From Alnus glutinosa (lineage: Eukaryota > Streptophyta > Magnoliopsida > Fagales > Betulaceae): a DNA stretch of 64,000 bases. Of this stretch, positions 46,740-59,316 are shown one piece after another. Positions within the stretch are counted from its first letter, which is position 1; each line of letters starts with the position of its first letter. The stretch spans positions 29,480,987-29,544,986 of the forward strand of contig NC_084893.1 in the NCBI RefSeq assembly GCF_958979055.1, in the 5' to 3' direction. A program made the position numbers and the translations under genes. The notes under the pieces are model-generated. The model worked only from the letters and a program-made list of their open reading frames with translations. It was not told where the DNA came from and made no database searches.

Positions 46740-48990
46740 CTTTAAATTAGATTGAAAGAATTTTCTTTAATTCAATTTATTAAATTAATATATGTGTAAA
46801 ATCCATGTAAGAATTAAATACACTATTAAAAATATAAGTGAGAATCATGTGCATTATGAACAAGTACTTGTCAATTTAATAAACTAAATTAAAAATAAAA
46901 TAAAATTCTCCCATCTAATTTTTTTTAAGGAAAACTTTGTTATTTATCTTTTCAATCTTGTGATGTATTGTTGGACACCACCCAGTAGGTTGTTGTGCGG
47001 TTGTAAATTGATTAGGAAAAAAAAAAGTTTTATAATAATTTATTCAGAATTATAACTTTGCCAAACCTTGGAAATATGGATACCCTTATGTTATCCTAAT
47101 TAATGTCGCATTGTAGGAATTTGGATTCCCGCTATTTGTAATCAACTAGATAAGTCTCGTCGTTAATAAATCGTTAATAAAGTTTCTTTATTAACGTGCT
47201 TTTTCAAAAAACTAATATATGAAAAGCCTTCGGACTCAAAAGTTATGGGAGGGGGCCGGGGAAGTTCTGTGGGTGTTTGACAAGTATTTGTGTTGTGGAA
47301 TTTTTGTTAGAGTAGTAGTAAGAAGTGATTGATGTAATATAAAGTATAAAAAAGTTTGAAATTATTTTATAGAAAAGTGAAAAATTTACAGTATATTTTT
47401 TTTTTTAATTTAAATAGTAATAAAAAATTATTAATGTGATATAAAAAGTGAAAAAAAAAAAATCTTTAAATTGGAGTAAAAGAATCTCCTTCAATTCAAT
47501 TTATTAAATTAATATATGTTTAAAATACATGTAAGAATTAAATACTCTATTAAAAATATAAATGAGAATCATATGCATTATGAACATGTACGTGTCAATT
47601 TAATAAACTAAATTAAAAAAAAAAAAAAAAATCTTTGTTCTTTATCTTTTCAATCTTGTGATGTATTGTTGGACATAGGGGTGGGCACAGGCCGGATTGG
47701 GCCGGATTTGCATGTTTTCCACAACCCGCCCCGCAGTGAACGGGTTTGAAAATCAAGATCCACAACCCGCATAGTAAATGGCCAACCCACTGGGCCTTGG
47801 GTAGTGCGGATCGGGACGGGTTCATGCGGGTTCGGGTATTTTTTTATTATTTTTTTTATGGACCCAAAACCAAAAAAATAATTCACAATCTTGTTAACCC
47901 AATTCAAAATTTGAAAATCCCTATTGAATCAACTTCACCAGCAAACAATAACAAGAAGAAAGAACTAGAATTACCAACAAACCTAACTGTAAATAACTTT
48001 TTTATTCTTTTATGTGATTGTAGATTGAATGAGTATGTGTATCTGAGAATGTAGAGATAAAAGTGTATATAAAAATGGAATAAGAATATAGATGAAATGG
48101 AAAGTGCAGAATTGAATGAAATCAAAGGTACACAATCTGGGCAATTCGTGAGTCTTATAATTTTTTTGGAGAAAATTTGATGAAATCAAAAGCACACCCC
48201 TAATCATGATTCTTATAATTTTTTTAGGGAAAATTTGATAGTACGAGTATAAAGGGATTGCGGGGCGGGGCGGGTGTGCGGGTGAGAAAAAATGTAATAC
48301 CGCAACCCGCCCCATAAATCACGGGTTGGCATATTTAGGATCCGCACTTTTTTAGAAATGTCTTATATCCGTTATTGACGGGACGGGTTGGTGCGGGGCG
48401 GGGCGGGGCGGATTCACAGGTACGGGTGGGTTTTACACACCCCTAGTTGGACACCCCCCCCTAGTAGGTTGCTGTGCGGTTGTAAATTGATTAGGAAAAA
48501 AAAAGGTATTATAATAATTTATCTAAAATTATAACTTTGCCAAACGTTGGAAATATGGATACCCTTACGTTATCCTAATTAATGTCGCTTTGTAGGAATT
48601 TGGATTCCCGCTATTTGTAATCAACAACATAAGTCTCGTCGTTAATTAAGTTTCTTTATTAACGTGCTTTTTCAAAAAACTTTTCTATAAAAAGCCTCCT
48701 GACTCAAAAGTTATGGGCGGAGGAAGCTGTGGAAGCATTTGAGAAGCATTTGTATTATGGAGTTTTTGTTGTAGTAGTAAGAAATGATTGATGTAATATA
48801 AAGTATAAAAAAGTTTAAAATTGTTTTAAAGAAAAGTGAAAAAGCTTTATTTTATAGTAATTTCTTTTATTTGAATAATAATAAAAAGTTATTGATGTGA
48901 TATAAAAAGTGAAAAAAAAAAAAGAAAAAAAAAAAAAGAAGAAAGGTTAAAATGTTTTGAATTTGGCCTTTTTAAATAATGCCCAATTCC
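46740..48990. repeat. Tandem duplication of a ~0.73-kb unit
   Basis: Unit 1 spans 46740-47465 and unit 2 spans 47466-48990, the latter enlarged by the 770-bp hAT element. Both contain aattcaatttattaaattaa, cttgtgatgtattgttggac and ttggattcccgctatttgta in the same order, and each ends in a small terminal-repeat element. A third partial copy is at 40395-41030. Confidence 0.8.
47676..48445. mobile_element. Non-autonomous hAT element (770 bp), 8-bp target duplication
   Basis: Starts taggggtgggcac, ends ttacacacccctag-type (final base 48445), flanked by gttggaca at 47668-47675 and 48446-48453. Two paralogous empty sites (attgttggacacc at about 40453 and 46965) show the state before insertion. Subterminal gcggggcggg and acccgcccc repeats are GC-rich. 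There is no transposase. Confidence 0.92.
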
Positions 48991-49231
48991 ACAAGGAACT
49001 CTAGGCAAAGGGTGAAATCCCAACCAGAATAACTAGAATGATAATTTCGGATTCAGATCGATCGGCCGGTTAGCTGCCCGTTGCATGTGAGAGGACATCT
49101 CATGTGCTATGGAAAGCTAGTTAGAGCCAGAGACGGAGGGAGGGGGGGCTGGCAGGGGCCATGGCCCCCCCCCAATTTCCTTAAAAAAAAAAAATTCTAA
49201 GGCTAAAAAAAAAAATCTCAAAAAAAAATAA

Positions 49232-49265
<34 letters not shown>

Positions 49266-49735
49266 CTAAAAAACTAAAAATTTGGCCTATTGGCCCCTAC
49301 TAATATTTTTTTTTGTCACTGGCCCCTGCTCATAAAAACTTCTAGCTCCGTCCCTGGTTAGAGCACTTGAACTTCAAACGTTCGGAGAAGATGGAGTTCG
49401 GATACTTGTTTGGCTCCGACGAGTAATTGTTCGAACAGGATGAAATTCAGATGCTCTCTCACATATAACATGCATGCATGATGCATGTAATGAGTAGCTT
49501 TCATTGCAGCCTATTCCCATCCGACAAATTGGAATACGAGGTAATAGGTAATGAGTTAAAAGATAAAAATAGAAATGTAATTAGTGATTTGACAAAAAAA
49601 AAAAAAAAAAAATCTAAAATAAATGGACTAATATAATAATTTTTCTTCAAATTTATTTAATTCAATCTGCTCTGGTATGGTACTCAATTTTTTTTTATTT
49701 TCTTACACGTCGCCAAAATCATGAATTTGTTTGTT
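48990..49735. repeat. Duplicated block (paralogue of 16930-17330 and 51800-52260)
   Basis: Shares gatcggccggttagctgccc, gttgcatgtgagaggacatc and cagcctattcccatccgaca with the two other copies. It is interrupted by the hAT MITE at 49128-49356. Similarity stops near 49700. Confidence 0.8.
49128..49356. mobile_element. hAT MITE (229 bp) with 8-bp target duplication
   Basis: Ends cagagacgga and tccgtccctg, flanked by gttagagc (49120-49127 and 49357-49364). The uninterrupted paralogous sequence is present near 17041 and 51921 (aaagctagctaga). A (TA)n tract and poly-A lie within. Confidence 0.92.
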
Positions 49736-49739
49736 TTTT

Positions 49740-51320
49740 TTTTTTTTTAAAATAATACAAGAAAGAACGGATATCGATCTGTTCTTTTCCTCTTCATTTT
49801 TTTTTTCTTTCTAACATTGTATACGATATACGCAGAAAGCGCCGGTGTATTCAGCGAGATCGGGAGAAAGGGCCTGTGTATCTGGCGAGATCTGGAGAAA
49901 GGGTCGGCGAGATTCGGCAAAATCTAGAGAAAGGACCGATGTATCAGGCAAGATCCACCCCGGATCTTCGTCCAACTTGTCGTTGACGACGTTGTCGAGA
50001 TTAGGAGAGGGCCGGCGAGAATACCCACCCCACCAATCGACGAAAATACCCACTCCAAAAATACCCATTTGGCCGAGAATGAGTAGAGGACACCAAAAGA
50101 AACCAACTACTCCGGCAACTAACAAAAAAGGACAAAAAAAAATTAACAAAAAGATCAAAAATCACCATCAAAAGGACCCATAAACCACCGGCCTCTTCTC
50201 CATCACCGACGACAAAAACGATCTTCTCCAAGTGTTGGCGATCGAGTCATGCGTCCTGGTGGGGCTGAGTCGTCGTCTGCTGAGGAAAAAATACAAAGTG
50301 AGAAATTTTTTTTGATGAAAAATGGGGAGAGACGTGGGAGCTGGAAAAAAAAAAAACTAGAAAAAAGACGTCGTCTACTAGGAAAAAAAAAAAAAAAAAA
50401 AAACTTAAGAAGCCAAATTTGTCGCCTTTTTTAGGCAACAAATCCGGCTTTTAAAAAGAAATGAAAAAAAAAATTAAAAAATTGCAATCGAAGACAAATT
50501 TAAAACAAAGCGCGGGACTCTTTCCCCGAAACATGTAAATGGCAACGTGGTCATAAAGCACGTTGCTAAAATGTTAAATTTTAAAAATATTTTTTAAAAA
50601 AATTAATTTCTTGAAAAAAATTATAAAAAAATAAGAATATTTTAGACATGTGGTTTGTGTGCCGCGTGGCCAATTGGCGACATGGCTAATAAACTACATG
50701 GCTAAAATTTTTAATTTTTAAAAAAATAAATAATAATAATAATAATAATATTTTAATAAATTAAAAAAAAAAAATTAAAATTTTTAGCCACGTGTCTTAT
50801 TTGACACGTGGCTAATTGGCAACGTGTATTAATTACACGTGGCCAGTTGGACACGTGTAATTAATACACGTCGCTATATGGTCACATGGATCTATTGCAC
50901 GCGGCAATATTGCCACGTGTACTAAATATACGTGTTCAACTGACTTTTTCATATTTTCTGCTACATCTCGTCACGTGTCATAATTGGCCATGTGGCTATA
51001 GTAACGACTACTGTAGCCAAGTGGCTAATGTCATTGAAGTTGAATTCAAAACAAACTCTCAGCAACTTTTCCACCCAAAAGAATTTGATTCTTTAAAATT
51101 TGTCTCTATATGTAACATAGACATATATAATAACAACTCAAGACAAGAAAAATAAAACATCTTTTGAATTAATTTTGACAATCAAGAATCACAATATTAA
51201 CACCAAAGAGAACCTCTAGGACTGAGAAAATATATTATATATAAAGCATAGCATTATTTAAAAAAAATGGTGAAACTAAAAGTTATATACACATTAAGGC
51301 AATACATAAATATTTCCTAA
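49740..51320. other. Unassigned region with CACGTG hairpins
   Basis: 49840-50240 is purine-rich with repeats of cggcgagat and gagaaaggg and open frames on both strands that carry no domain. 50780-51010 holds hairpins built on agccacgtgtc with gacacgtggct and on acgtgtattaattacacgt. It may be an old non-autonomous DNA element, but no ends were found. Confidence 0.45.
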
Positions 51321-51324
51321 AACC

Positions 51325-52497
51325 CATTAGCCACACCAGTATTTCCCTTGCTAACAGAATTTTTAAACTTAAATAGTAGAGAAAACTCCACTTATAGCTC
51401 CTGATCTTTCATCACTTATGCAATTAAGTACTCAAACTTTAAAAAGTGACAATTTAGAGTATCCATCTTTCAATTTAGAATTTTTCATTAAATTCTGTCA
51501 AAATTTCCAAAATATTATTCTTTTTTTTTTAAGGAAAAAAAATGGCAAGAATTTAGGTGTTGGTCAAAATTTAACGAAATTTGTAAAAAATACCCATACA
51601 TGAATCTTTGAAAATTTTTATAAAAAAATAAAAAAATAAAAAATAAAAATTGGTAGAAACTAGAAACATATATAGGCCCAAAAGATGGTAGTGTTGCTAC
51701 GATTCAATCAGCATATGTCGGCCCATAGACCATGTTATGTCGAGTATGGCCCAGACAGGCTCTCAATGAAATGGGAATTATATCCCATTCAAGTCCACGT
51801 ACAAAGAACTCTAGGCAAAGGGTGAAATCCCTACAATAAGTAGAATGATAATTTCGGATTCAGATCGGCCGGTTAGCTGCCAGTTGCATGTGAGAGGACA
51901 TCTCATGTGCAATGGAAAGCTAGCTAGAGCACTTGAACTTCAACTGTTCGGAGAAGATCGAGTTCGGATACTTGTTTGGCTCCGACGAGTAATTGTTCGA
52001 ACAGAATGAAATTCAGATGCTCTCTCACATATAACATGCATGCATGATGCATGTAATGAGTAGCTTTCATTGCAGCCTATTCCCATCCAACAAATTGGAA
52101 TACGAGATAATAGGAAATGAGTTAAAAGATAAAAATAGAAATGTAATTAGTGATTTGACAAAAAAAAAAAAAATCTAAAATAAATGGACTAATATAATAA
52201 TTTTTCTTCAAATTTATTTAATTGAATCTGCTCTGGTACGGTGGTACTCAATTATTATTATTATTTTTTTCTCACAAATTGAATATCGAAGCACTTACGA
52301 ACTTATATAATTTAAACTACAGATCTATAATATGTAACCAGGACATATAAAATGTATATATAGTTATCATGATCACTTTGCTTTTCTTAGATCTAAAATA
52401 TATAATATTTCTAGCTACTACATGCGAAAACAATATTAGTTCCATTTACTTTTGATGCAAATTAATTTGTTTCTATTTGACTACTATTGTCTACACT
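51325..52497. repeat. Segmental duplication block (paralogue of 16492-17605)
   Basis: Collinear with 16492-17605 over about 1.1 kb. Differences are small indels, including a tgctctctcacatataaca insertion also present at 49453 but absent at 17135. It ends at cactt, where the gypsy LTR begins. Confidence 0.82.
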
Positions 52498-52498
52498 T

Positions 52499-53293
52499 TG
52501 TTGGTACAGTTTCTGGTATGGTGACGTGTCGCCTGATGATTCGTTGTCTCCCTCGATCGGCCTACCTCGAAACCTGCAAAATAACAAACGTCTAGTCGAG
52601 GGTGCCGACTACGCCCACTCTGATGCCTAAGTCAGTTCAAACTAATTTATTTTATGGAGAGTATCAGTAATCTCAAAAGCTCAGAGAATTTGTGTCAAAA
52701 ATATCTGGTGTAGTAGTCTAATTTCTAGGCTTATGGTTACATTACAGACCTACTGGGACTCTTAAAACCCAATTGGACTAGGAGTTTGAGTCCCAGTTGG
52801 TTCGAATCTCGACCTTATCTTCAGGAGGTTTGAATAAGGCAGCAGAGTCCAAGTTGGACAGCACTCTGCTTCTTCAATCCTTGTTCTATACCATTACGGC
52901 CTTATCCCACTAATTATGGGATAAAAATTAGCCTCTAGGTTTTCGGGATATGGGCCTTATCTCACTGTACAGCGTTCTAACTTCAGGGATGAACTCATGC
53001 TAGTGTTCTGTCAACATTTAATTACTTATTAGTCGAGTTTAAGAAGATACTTCCGAGACGGTTGTATCGTACTTCAACCAATCCTCCCAGACGCAAATAT
53101 CCGAGACATGTTCGCTCCTATCATACTAGGAGATCTCGGGATATTTTGCACAGTTACTGAGTTCGGTAGGTCCAAGATGTGACCATACCGAGATAATCTT
53201 TTATACAGGGTCACGATGAATGTCCGAGATGTAACACCAAGGTGACTCAAGGTTAGGATCCATGTGCCCTCGGGGTTGATTTTATCCCCAACA
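52499..53293 (-). repeat. 3' LTR of the Tat/Retand-like element
   Basis: 795 bp running tgttggtaca...ccccaaca. The left edge coincides with the break in homology to 17605, which defines it. The right edge is taken from the terminal ca and is less sure. No clear purine tract adjoins it. Confidence 0.7.
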
Positions 53294-53734
53294 GCTATCC
53301 ATCTAATTCTCTAATTTCAAAAATAAATTGAAATTAAGAGAATTATTTGTTGCCTGCGAACCTGTACTCTGCTATTACTTTTGTCATAAATGCCGCGCCT
53401 TTTTGAAAGTTTGAACGTTTGAACCTTATCGCTTCTTTTTCTCATAATGACGGAAGCCCTGACGCCGCCATTCCTTTATAATCATGACGCGATATTCTCG
53501 AGGTTGCGTCACTTAATTTCTGGATCTGAAACGTACGCCCCTTCAGTTTTCAGAGATATTGAAATGATGGCGCATCTTGATATCTTGGACGCGTGGGGGA
53601 GTATTTAATGTTTTGACTGCTTTCACTATTCATCATTTTACATGCTTTCGTACTCTTTCATTATCCACCATTGTCGGCATCTTCTTGGATTTTTTCCTTC
53701 TCTGAAACTTCTACTCCTCCTTTCTCTCTCTGAA

Positions 53735-56620
53735 ATGGCTCCCAAGAAAGCTACCTCGAATATTCCCCCTACCTCTCGGGTTCGAACCAAAAGGTCCAAC
53801 GGCCACGTAGACCTTTCTCCCTTGGAGAGTAGGGTGGAAACCGTCCTCTTTGAAAGGCATGAGGGTGTACTACGACTGAACTATGACATTCCTCCTACAG
53901 TGAGGATGTTCTATCAGACCTCTGGGACTTGAGTTATTGATGGCGGCGACGTCACTTTATTCGAAAGGATGTTCCTAGCTGGACTCCGACTACCTTTCCA
54001 AGAGATTGCCCGGGACTTCGTCCTCTTTCTAATGGTTGCTCCTAGTCAGATCATGCCTAACACCTGGAAATATCTATTCACTTCGCACATCCTCTGGAGG
54101 CTAGTATTGAAGAAGGAGATGAAGATTCTTCAATTCTTGAACATTTATAGGCCGAGGCAGACTTCAGAGGGAATGATCGAGTTGTCTGTCCATCACCCCC
54201 CTATATTCATCAAACTTAAGAGTGGGTTGACAAACAACAAGTTCTGGGAGCAATAGTTCTTTCAAGTATCTAGGGAATGGGAATGCCCCGAAGGTACTAT
54301 TTTGCCTGAGAACTGCAGGATGTCTCAGACCTGGCAATTATTGCGGCCTGACCGAAGTGAACCCCCTCCAATTAGCTTATCCGACCGGGAAGATGTCATG
54401 AAGATAAGTGACTGGTTTGCAATTAGGGTTAAAGCCGAGAAGTTTGAGGAAGTTGAATTTGACAACCTTGTGACCAAGGAGAATTTGAGGCAATTTCTTG
54501 GATACAATATTCCGAAGGACAAGAAGACGATTGCCAAAAGAGGAGTTGCCAAGAAAAGAAGTGATGCACCTCCATCTCTGAGGCCTGTCACCAAGAAGAG
54601 ACCTTCTGGCAGAGCTGAAGAAATTCATGAGGATGTTCCTTTGAGGAAGAAGCGGAACATTCCTTTGGCCGCCTTAGGTGCGAAGAGAACTTCTCCGAGG
54701 ATGTCCATGGCTGGAACCAACACTGAAGAGGGATCAGCGAGCTTTCGGGGTTTTGTTCCGAAAGTCTCCCCAACCCGAGGAGCTAGCTCTTTGCCCCCTT
54801 TTGCCCTAAGAGATGAATCTGGCTCCGAGGCGTCATACTGGGGCTCAGATATTCCTCTTGAGGAAACCAATGCCGGTGCCTCCACAACAACAAGTCCGGT
54901 GCCAAAGAGATCAGAAGGGCAGGGCGAACTGATACCTGAGGCCTGTACCATGCAAGCCATGCGTAGGGTGAAGCACTCGATGAGGAAAAAGAAATTCGGT
55001 GCCCGAGATCGCTTGGCCAACATAATTTCGGAGGCTGAGGGTATGTGGGGTAGGCCGGTCATAAGGCCTTCTGATGCCGAGGAGGTCTGACAAGAGTCTG
55101 CCTCTTCGGGTGAAGAGTCTGCTAAAGAGAGGGATGAGGATGTTAGCATACCCCAAGATGAAGCTTTCGTCGAAGACATGGTGGAAGAGCATACTCCTCA
55201 GACTCCTTCCACAGAGAGTCCCGGAACTCCCCCACCCCCCAGCTATGACTGCGAAATGGAGCATGCTACCCCACCAGAATCATACACGGCTCCTGATCAG
55301 ACCGAAGTTCAAATGGGAACACCCAATAGGGTAAGTACCGAAGTGCCAGGAAGTTCTCAGCAAGCGGGGATTCAAAATACGCCTGGTGCTGAACTTGAAG
55401 TAGGGGGCGCGAATCAGTCCGAAGCGAGCCAACATCTCGGAGTGCCTGAAAGATCAAGAGTCAATACCGAGGCCACTACTCCCGAGGCAGATCTGCATCC
55501 CGAAGCTTCTGATAGAAACAGATCCAACATCGAGGTTAGCACTTTTGAATTAAGGCCTAATGAGTCTGAGGCAGCCCCGAATATGGAAGCTGCTCCTTCT
55601 ATGGGCCCTAGCTCTTCTTCTAGATTTACAGCGGCTTTTGAAGTCTTGGGTAGAAGCCTTCTTGGTCATCCGATAGAGGCTATAAAAAACCTAATCCCCG
55701 AAGGATTCCTGGGAAATGCAGGGACTTCCTCCCCCGAGAAAATTGCCCAAGGCATTCTTATCTCCCATTACCAGGTGAGCTTCCGAAAACAAACTTTATT
55801 TTAACCACTTTTAAGCACTTTATTCTAAATTTGCCTACCTTGTTCCTCATAGCTTCTGGTGAAGATGACAGCCCTCTGGCAAAGATATGAAAATCGTCAA
55901 GAAGTGCAGCCTGCTGCTCCAACTCCCGAAGTGCAAGCTCAACTCTTGGGCCTAGAGAAGGAAGTAGCAACTTTGAAAGCTCTCCTTCAATCTAAGGACG
56001 AAGAGCTTGCTTCCCGGAACTTGATTATATCCGAGGAGCGCTCCGCTAAAGCTCGTTTAGAAAAGGAAGTGTTTAAGGCAAATGAGCGGTATACTCGCTC
56101 TGTTGCGAGTCTTTCTGCTAAACTTGACCATGCAGATCAATTGGCTACTCGCCTGCGGGCCATGCAAAACTAAATGCTCTAAAGCGTGCAAGAATGCTGA
56201 AAATGCTGAAGCCGAAAAGGAGAAGCTGAAGGCCGAGGTTGAAAGGCTCGAGGCCAAAAGAGACAAAGCTATCAAAGCACAGGACCGTTCAGAGAGTCTT
56301 TTGATCAGACTTAGAGCTAAATATGACGCGGGCCAAGTAAAACTAAAGCGTTATCTGAAGCAGCTAAGCTATGTACCATTTCTTCGAGACCAGAGCTAGG
56401 CTCGAGGATTCAACTGGGGTTCGAAAACTTTCGAACTTTGGTGAAGAACCCTCAGAATAAGTTCGACCCTGAAGCTGTTGGGCCGTATCTAATAGGAATT
56501 CTGGACGAAGCAGTCCAAGAAATGGAAGATTTTGGTAAAGAATTCATGCCTGATGTTCCGAGTGGGGGTGCTGACACGCCGGATCCCCGAGAGGACCCTC
56601 TTGAAGAAGTTGCGGACTAA
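53735..56620 (+). pseudogene. Antisense extra ORF of the gypsy element, putative gypsy-type transposon protein with coiled coil
   Basis: Starts MAPKKATS. The N-terminal part (FERMFLAGLRLPFQEIARDF, then APSQIMPNTWKYLF) resembles the 'putative gypsy type transposon' domain found in extra ORFs of plant Ty3/gypsy elements. A Lys-Arg-rich and Ser-Pro-rich middle follows, then an intron (55775-55852, gtgagc...tcatag) and a coiled coil (EVQAQLLGLEKEVATLKALL). Exon 1 stays in one frame for 680 codons but has stops at 53930 (tga), 54254 (tag) and 55088 (tga), each explained by one C-to-T or G-to-A change. Exon 2 has a frameshift near 56165. The function in the element is unknown. It lies antisense to pol, between pol and the 3' LTR. 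Confidence 0.75.
55775..55852 (+). other. Intron in the antisense ORF
   Basis: The donor cag|gtgagc and acceptor tcatag|ctt bound 78 bp. The frame runs SHYQ then LLVKM across the join without a shift. Inferred from sequence alone. Confidence 0.6.
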
Positions 56621-56727
56621 GGGTTGTTTCTCGGGCTTGAATTTTTCTTTCTTTCATTTTGAAATCTTTGTAACCTGTAAAATATTTTATAGATCACTTG
56701 TTGACCTTTCAATTTCCTTATCTCTTT

Positions 56728-56765
56728 TTTTTTTTTTTTTTTTTTTTTTTCTTTTTTTTTTTTTC
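56728..56765. repeat. T-rich tract
   Basis: About 36 bases, nearly all T with one C. Confidence 0.9.
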
Positions 56766-56799
56766 CTTGTGGAGACTGAATTTAGATGATCCATATTCA

Positions 56800-57865
56800 T
56801 AGCATCTGGAGACCCCCAACTGAGGGGCTTCTTGCCTTGGTATCCTTTCCATAACCCTTTCGGGTCGTCCGAGGAAAGGACTCGGGCCAATTCTTAACTT
56901 TATCACTTCGGAAGCCCCCTACCGAGGGGTTTCTTCCCTTTGTATCCTTTCCATGACCCCTTCGGCTTGTCCAATGAAAGGATTCGGGCGGATTCTTTCC
57001 TGAATGTCCTTATCCCTCCGAAAACCCCCAACCGAGGGGTTTCTTCCATTTGCATCATTTCCATGACCCCTTCGAGTTGTCCGAGGAAAGGATTCGAGTG
57101 GATTCTTATCGGGATATAACCTTATCCCTTCAGAAACTCCCAACCGAGAGGTTTCTTCCCTTTGTATCCTTTCCATGACCTTTTTGGGTTGTCCGAGGAA
57201 AAGATTCGAGCGGATTCTTATCTGGATATCCTTAGCCTTATCCCTTCGGAAACCCCCAACCGAGGGGTTTCTTCCCTTTGTATCCTTTCCATGACCCTTT
57301 CGGGTTGTCCGAGGAAAGGAATCGGGCAGATTCTTATCCTCATCCCTTCGAAAACCCCCAACCAAGGGGTTTCTTCCCTTTGCATCATTTCCATGACCCT
57401 TTCGGGTTGTCCGAGGAAAGGATTCAGGAGGATTCTTCCCTGACCATCCCCACCATAACTCTTTCAAGTTGTTCGAGGAGGGGAGTTGGGTGGATGTTGA
57501 TATAGCTTGATCATCTTTGAAGAAGTTATTTTACCCCGTTCCGGACTGCTGCTTTCTTCTTAGCAGAGATCAATCAATTCCTGGGGACTACCAGTTCTTC
57601 CTTTTTCTCGGTGTTGGACTAACTGGGGAGTTTCTTGCCTTGATATCCTTCCCATAACCCTTTTGGGTCATCCGAGGAAAGAACTTGAGCAAACTCTTAA
57701 CTTTATCCCTTTAGAAACCCCCAACCGAGGGGTTTCTTCCCTTTACATCATTTCCATGACCCTTTCGGGTTGTTCGAGGAAATGATTCGGGCGGATTCTT
57801 ATCTGGGTATCCCCACCATAACTCTTTCGAGTTGTTCGAGAGGGGGAAGTCGGGCTATTTCTTAG
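56800..57865. repeat. ~110-bp tandem repeat array inside the gypsy element
   Basis: About nine imperfect units, each with aaccccc(t)aaccgaggggtt, tttcttccctttgtatcctt, ttccatgacc and ttcgggttgtccgaggaaag. Unit length varies from about 95 to 120 bp. Such arrays near the 3' end are common in Tat elements and can seed satellites. The open frames on both strands arise from the repeats. Confidence 0.85.
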
Positions 57866-58020
57866 ACTTCCACAATTTTTGAAACGAATTGGAAAGAGAT
57901 CTTTATTGATGATAAAATTTGTAGAGAAAAAACAAAGAATTACATATAATACTTCTTCAAGTGCTCGGTGTTCCACGATCTCAGGAGCATCTTCCATGTC
58001 TCGGTCATTAGACGATAAGC

Positions 58021-59160
58021 TCATTTCTGATGGCATCCTACTACCTTATAGGGACCTTCCCATCTAGGTGTCATTTTGCCTTCCGTTGGATCTTTTGTCA
58101 TTAAGCTCACTTTCCTGAGTACCCAATCTCTGAGCTGAAACTTTTTAGGGACCACCAATTTATTGAAGTACCGAGTTGTTCGATTCTGATATGCTGCCCA
58201 TGTAAATTGAGCGTCGTCTCTTTTCTCTTGTAAAAGATCTAGATGTAACTTGGTTTTTTCGTCATTGAGCCCGGGATTGTAGTAAGCTACACGAAAACTC
58301 GGGGATCCCACTTCGGCTGGTATCATAGCCTCGGTCCCATAAGTGAGTGAAAATGGGGTCTCTCCTGTTGGAGTTCTCCTTGTGGTTCTGTACGACCAGA
58401 GCACCTCTGGAATATATTCAACCCATGCTCCTTTCTTCTTTTCGAGTTTTTTCTTCAGTGTCCTTACCAGGGTCTTATTTGTCACCTCTACCTGCCCGTT
58501 CGCCTTTGGATACAGTACCGAGGCATAGTAGTTTTGAATACGAAGTTCTGAACACCACCTCCGGAATGGTTCACAGTCAAACTGCTTCCCATTGTCTGTG
58601 ACAAATGCATGAGGGATTCCGAATCGACACACCACCAACTTCCAAAGGAAACTTGTGATGTTCGTCGTAGTTATAGCTACTAATGCTTCTGCTTCTGCCC
58701 ATTTAGTAAAATAGTCTACAGCTACAACTAGGAACTTCCGAACCCCTTTCCCTACAGGCATTGGACCAACAATATCTACCCCTCATTTTGCAAATGGCCA
58801 TGGAGAAGTGAGGGGAGTAAGCTTCTCGAGCGCTGTCTTCATAATTCTTGAGAACCTCTAGCATTTGTCACAATGCTTTACAAGAAGAGTTGAATCCTTA
58901 CTAATTGTAGGCCAATAATAACCTGCTCGGATGGTCTTTTGTGCCAGCATCCTTCCTCCCGAATGGTTTCCGCACACACCTTCATGGAATTCCTTAAGAA
59001 CATAATCTGATTCGGTCTTAGAGAGGCATTTGAGCAGGGGTTCGGAGTATCCCCTTTTATATAGTACTTCTCCAATTAGGCAAAACCGTGTTGCTTGAAT
59101 CTTCACCTTCCGAGCCGCAACCTTGTCTTGGGGTAACAACCCGTTTCACAGAAACTGAAT
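58021..59160 (-). pseudogene. Ty3/gypsy integrase remnant
   Basis: The zinc-binding part (59139-58858) shows an H2C2 pattern: EFHEGVCGNHSGGRMLAQK then LVKHCDKC. The core has GVDIVGPM (first Asp, just after a tga that replaces Trp), FVTDNGKQF (second Asp) and NGQVEVTNKTL (Glu), the DDE triad. The C-terminal part DWVLRKVSLMTKDPTEGKMT ends WEGPYKVV. Stops near 58850 and 58785 and at 59148 break the frame, and all fit single transitions. The catalytic residues survive but the protein cannot be made whole. Confidence 0.88.
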
Positions 59161-59316
59161 AATCTCTGTAGCCTATTCTAGTTCATTCCGCGTTGTATCT
59201 GCTTCCATGACGTTAGTCTTCGGGGTTACGGACGGCTCAGTCAGAATAATAATCTGCCGTCTTGACGATTCAATCTCTTCATCCGTTCCTGATGCTATCT
59301 TCGAGAATCCATCTGC

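Noticed and set aside
49811..50441. Frames of 60-115 codons around the purine-rich stretch
   Set aside because: Low-complexity, both strands open, no domain.
54325..55264. Long minus-strand frames opposite the antisense ORF (up to 184 codons)
   Set aside because: Shadow frames of the plus-strand ORF. The plus strand shows domain, intron and consistent frame.
57162..57505. Frames across the 110-bp array
   Set aside because: By-products of the repeat. Peptides repeat with the unit.
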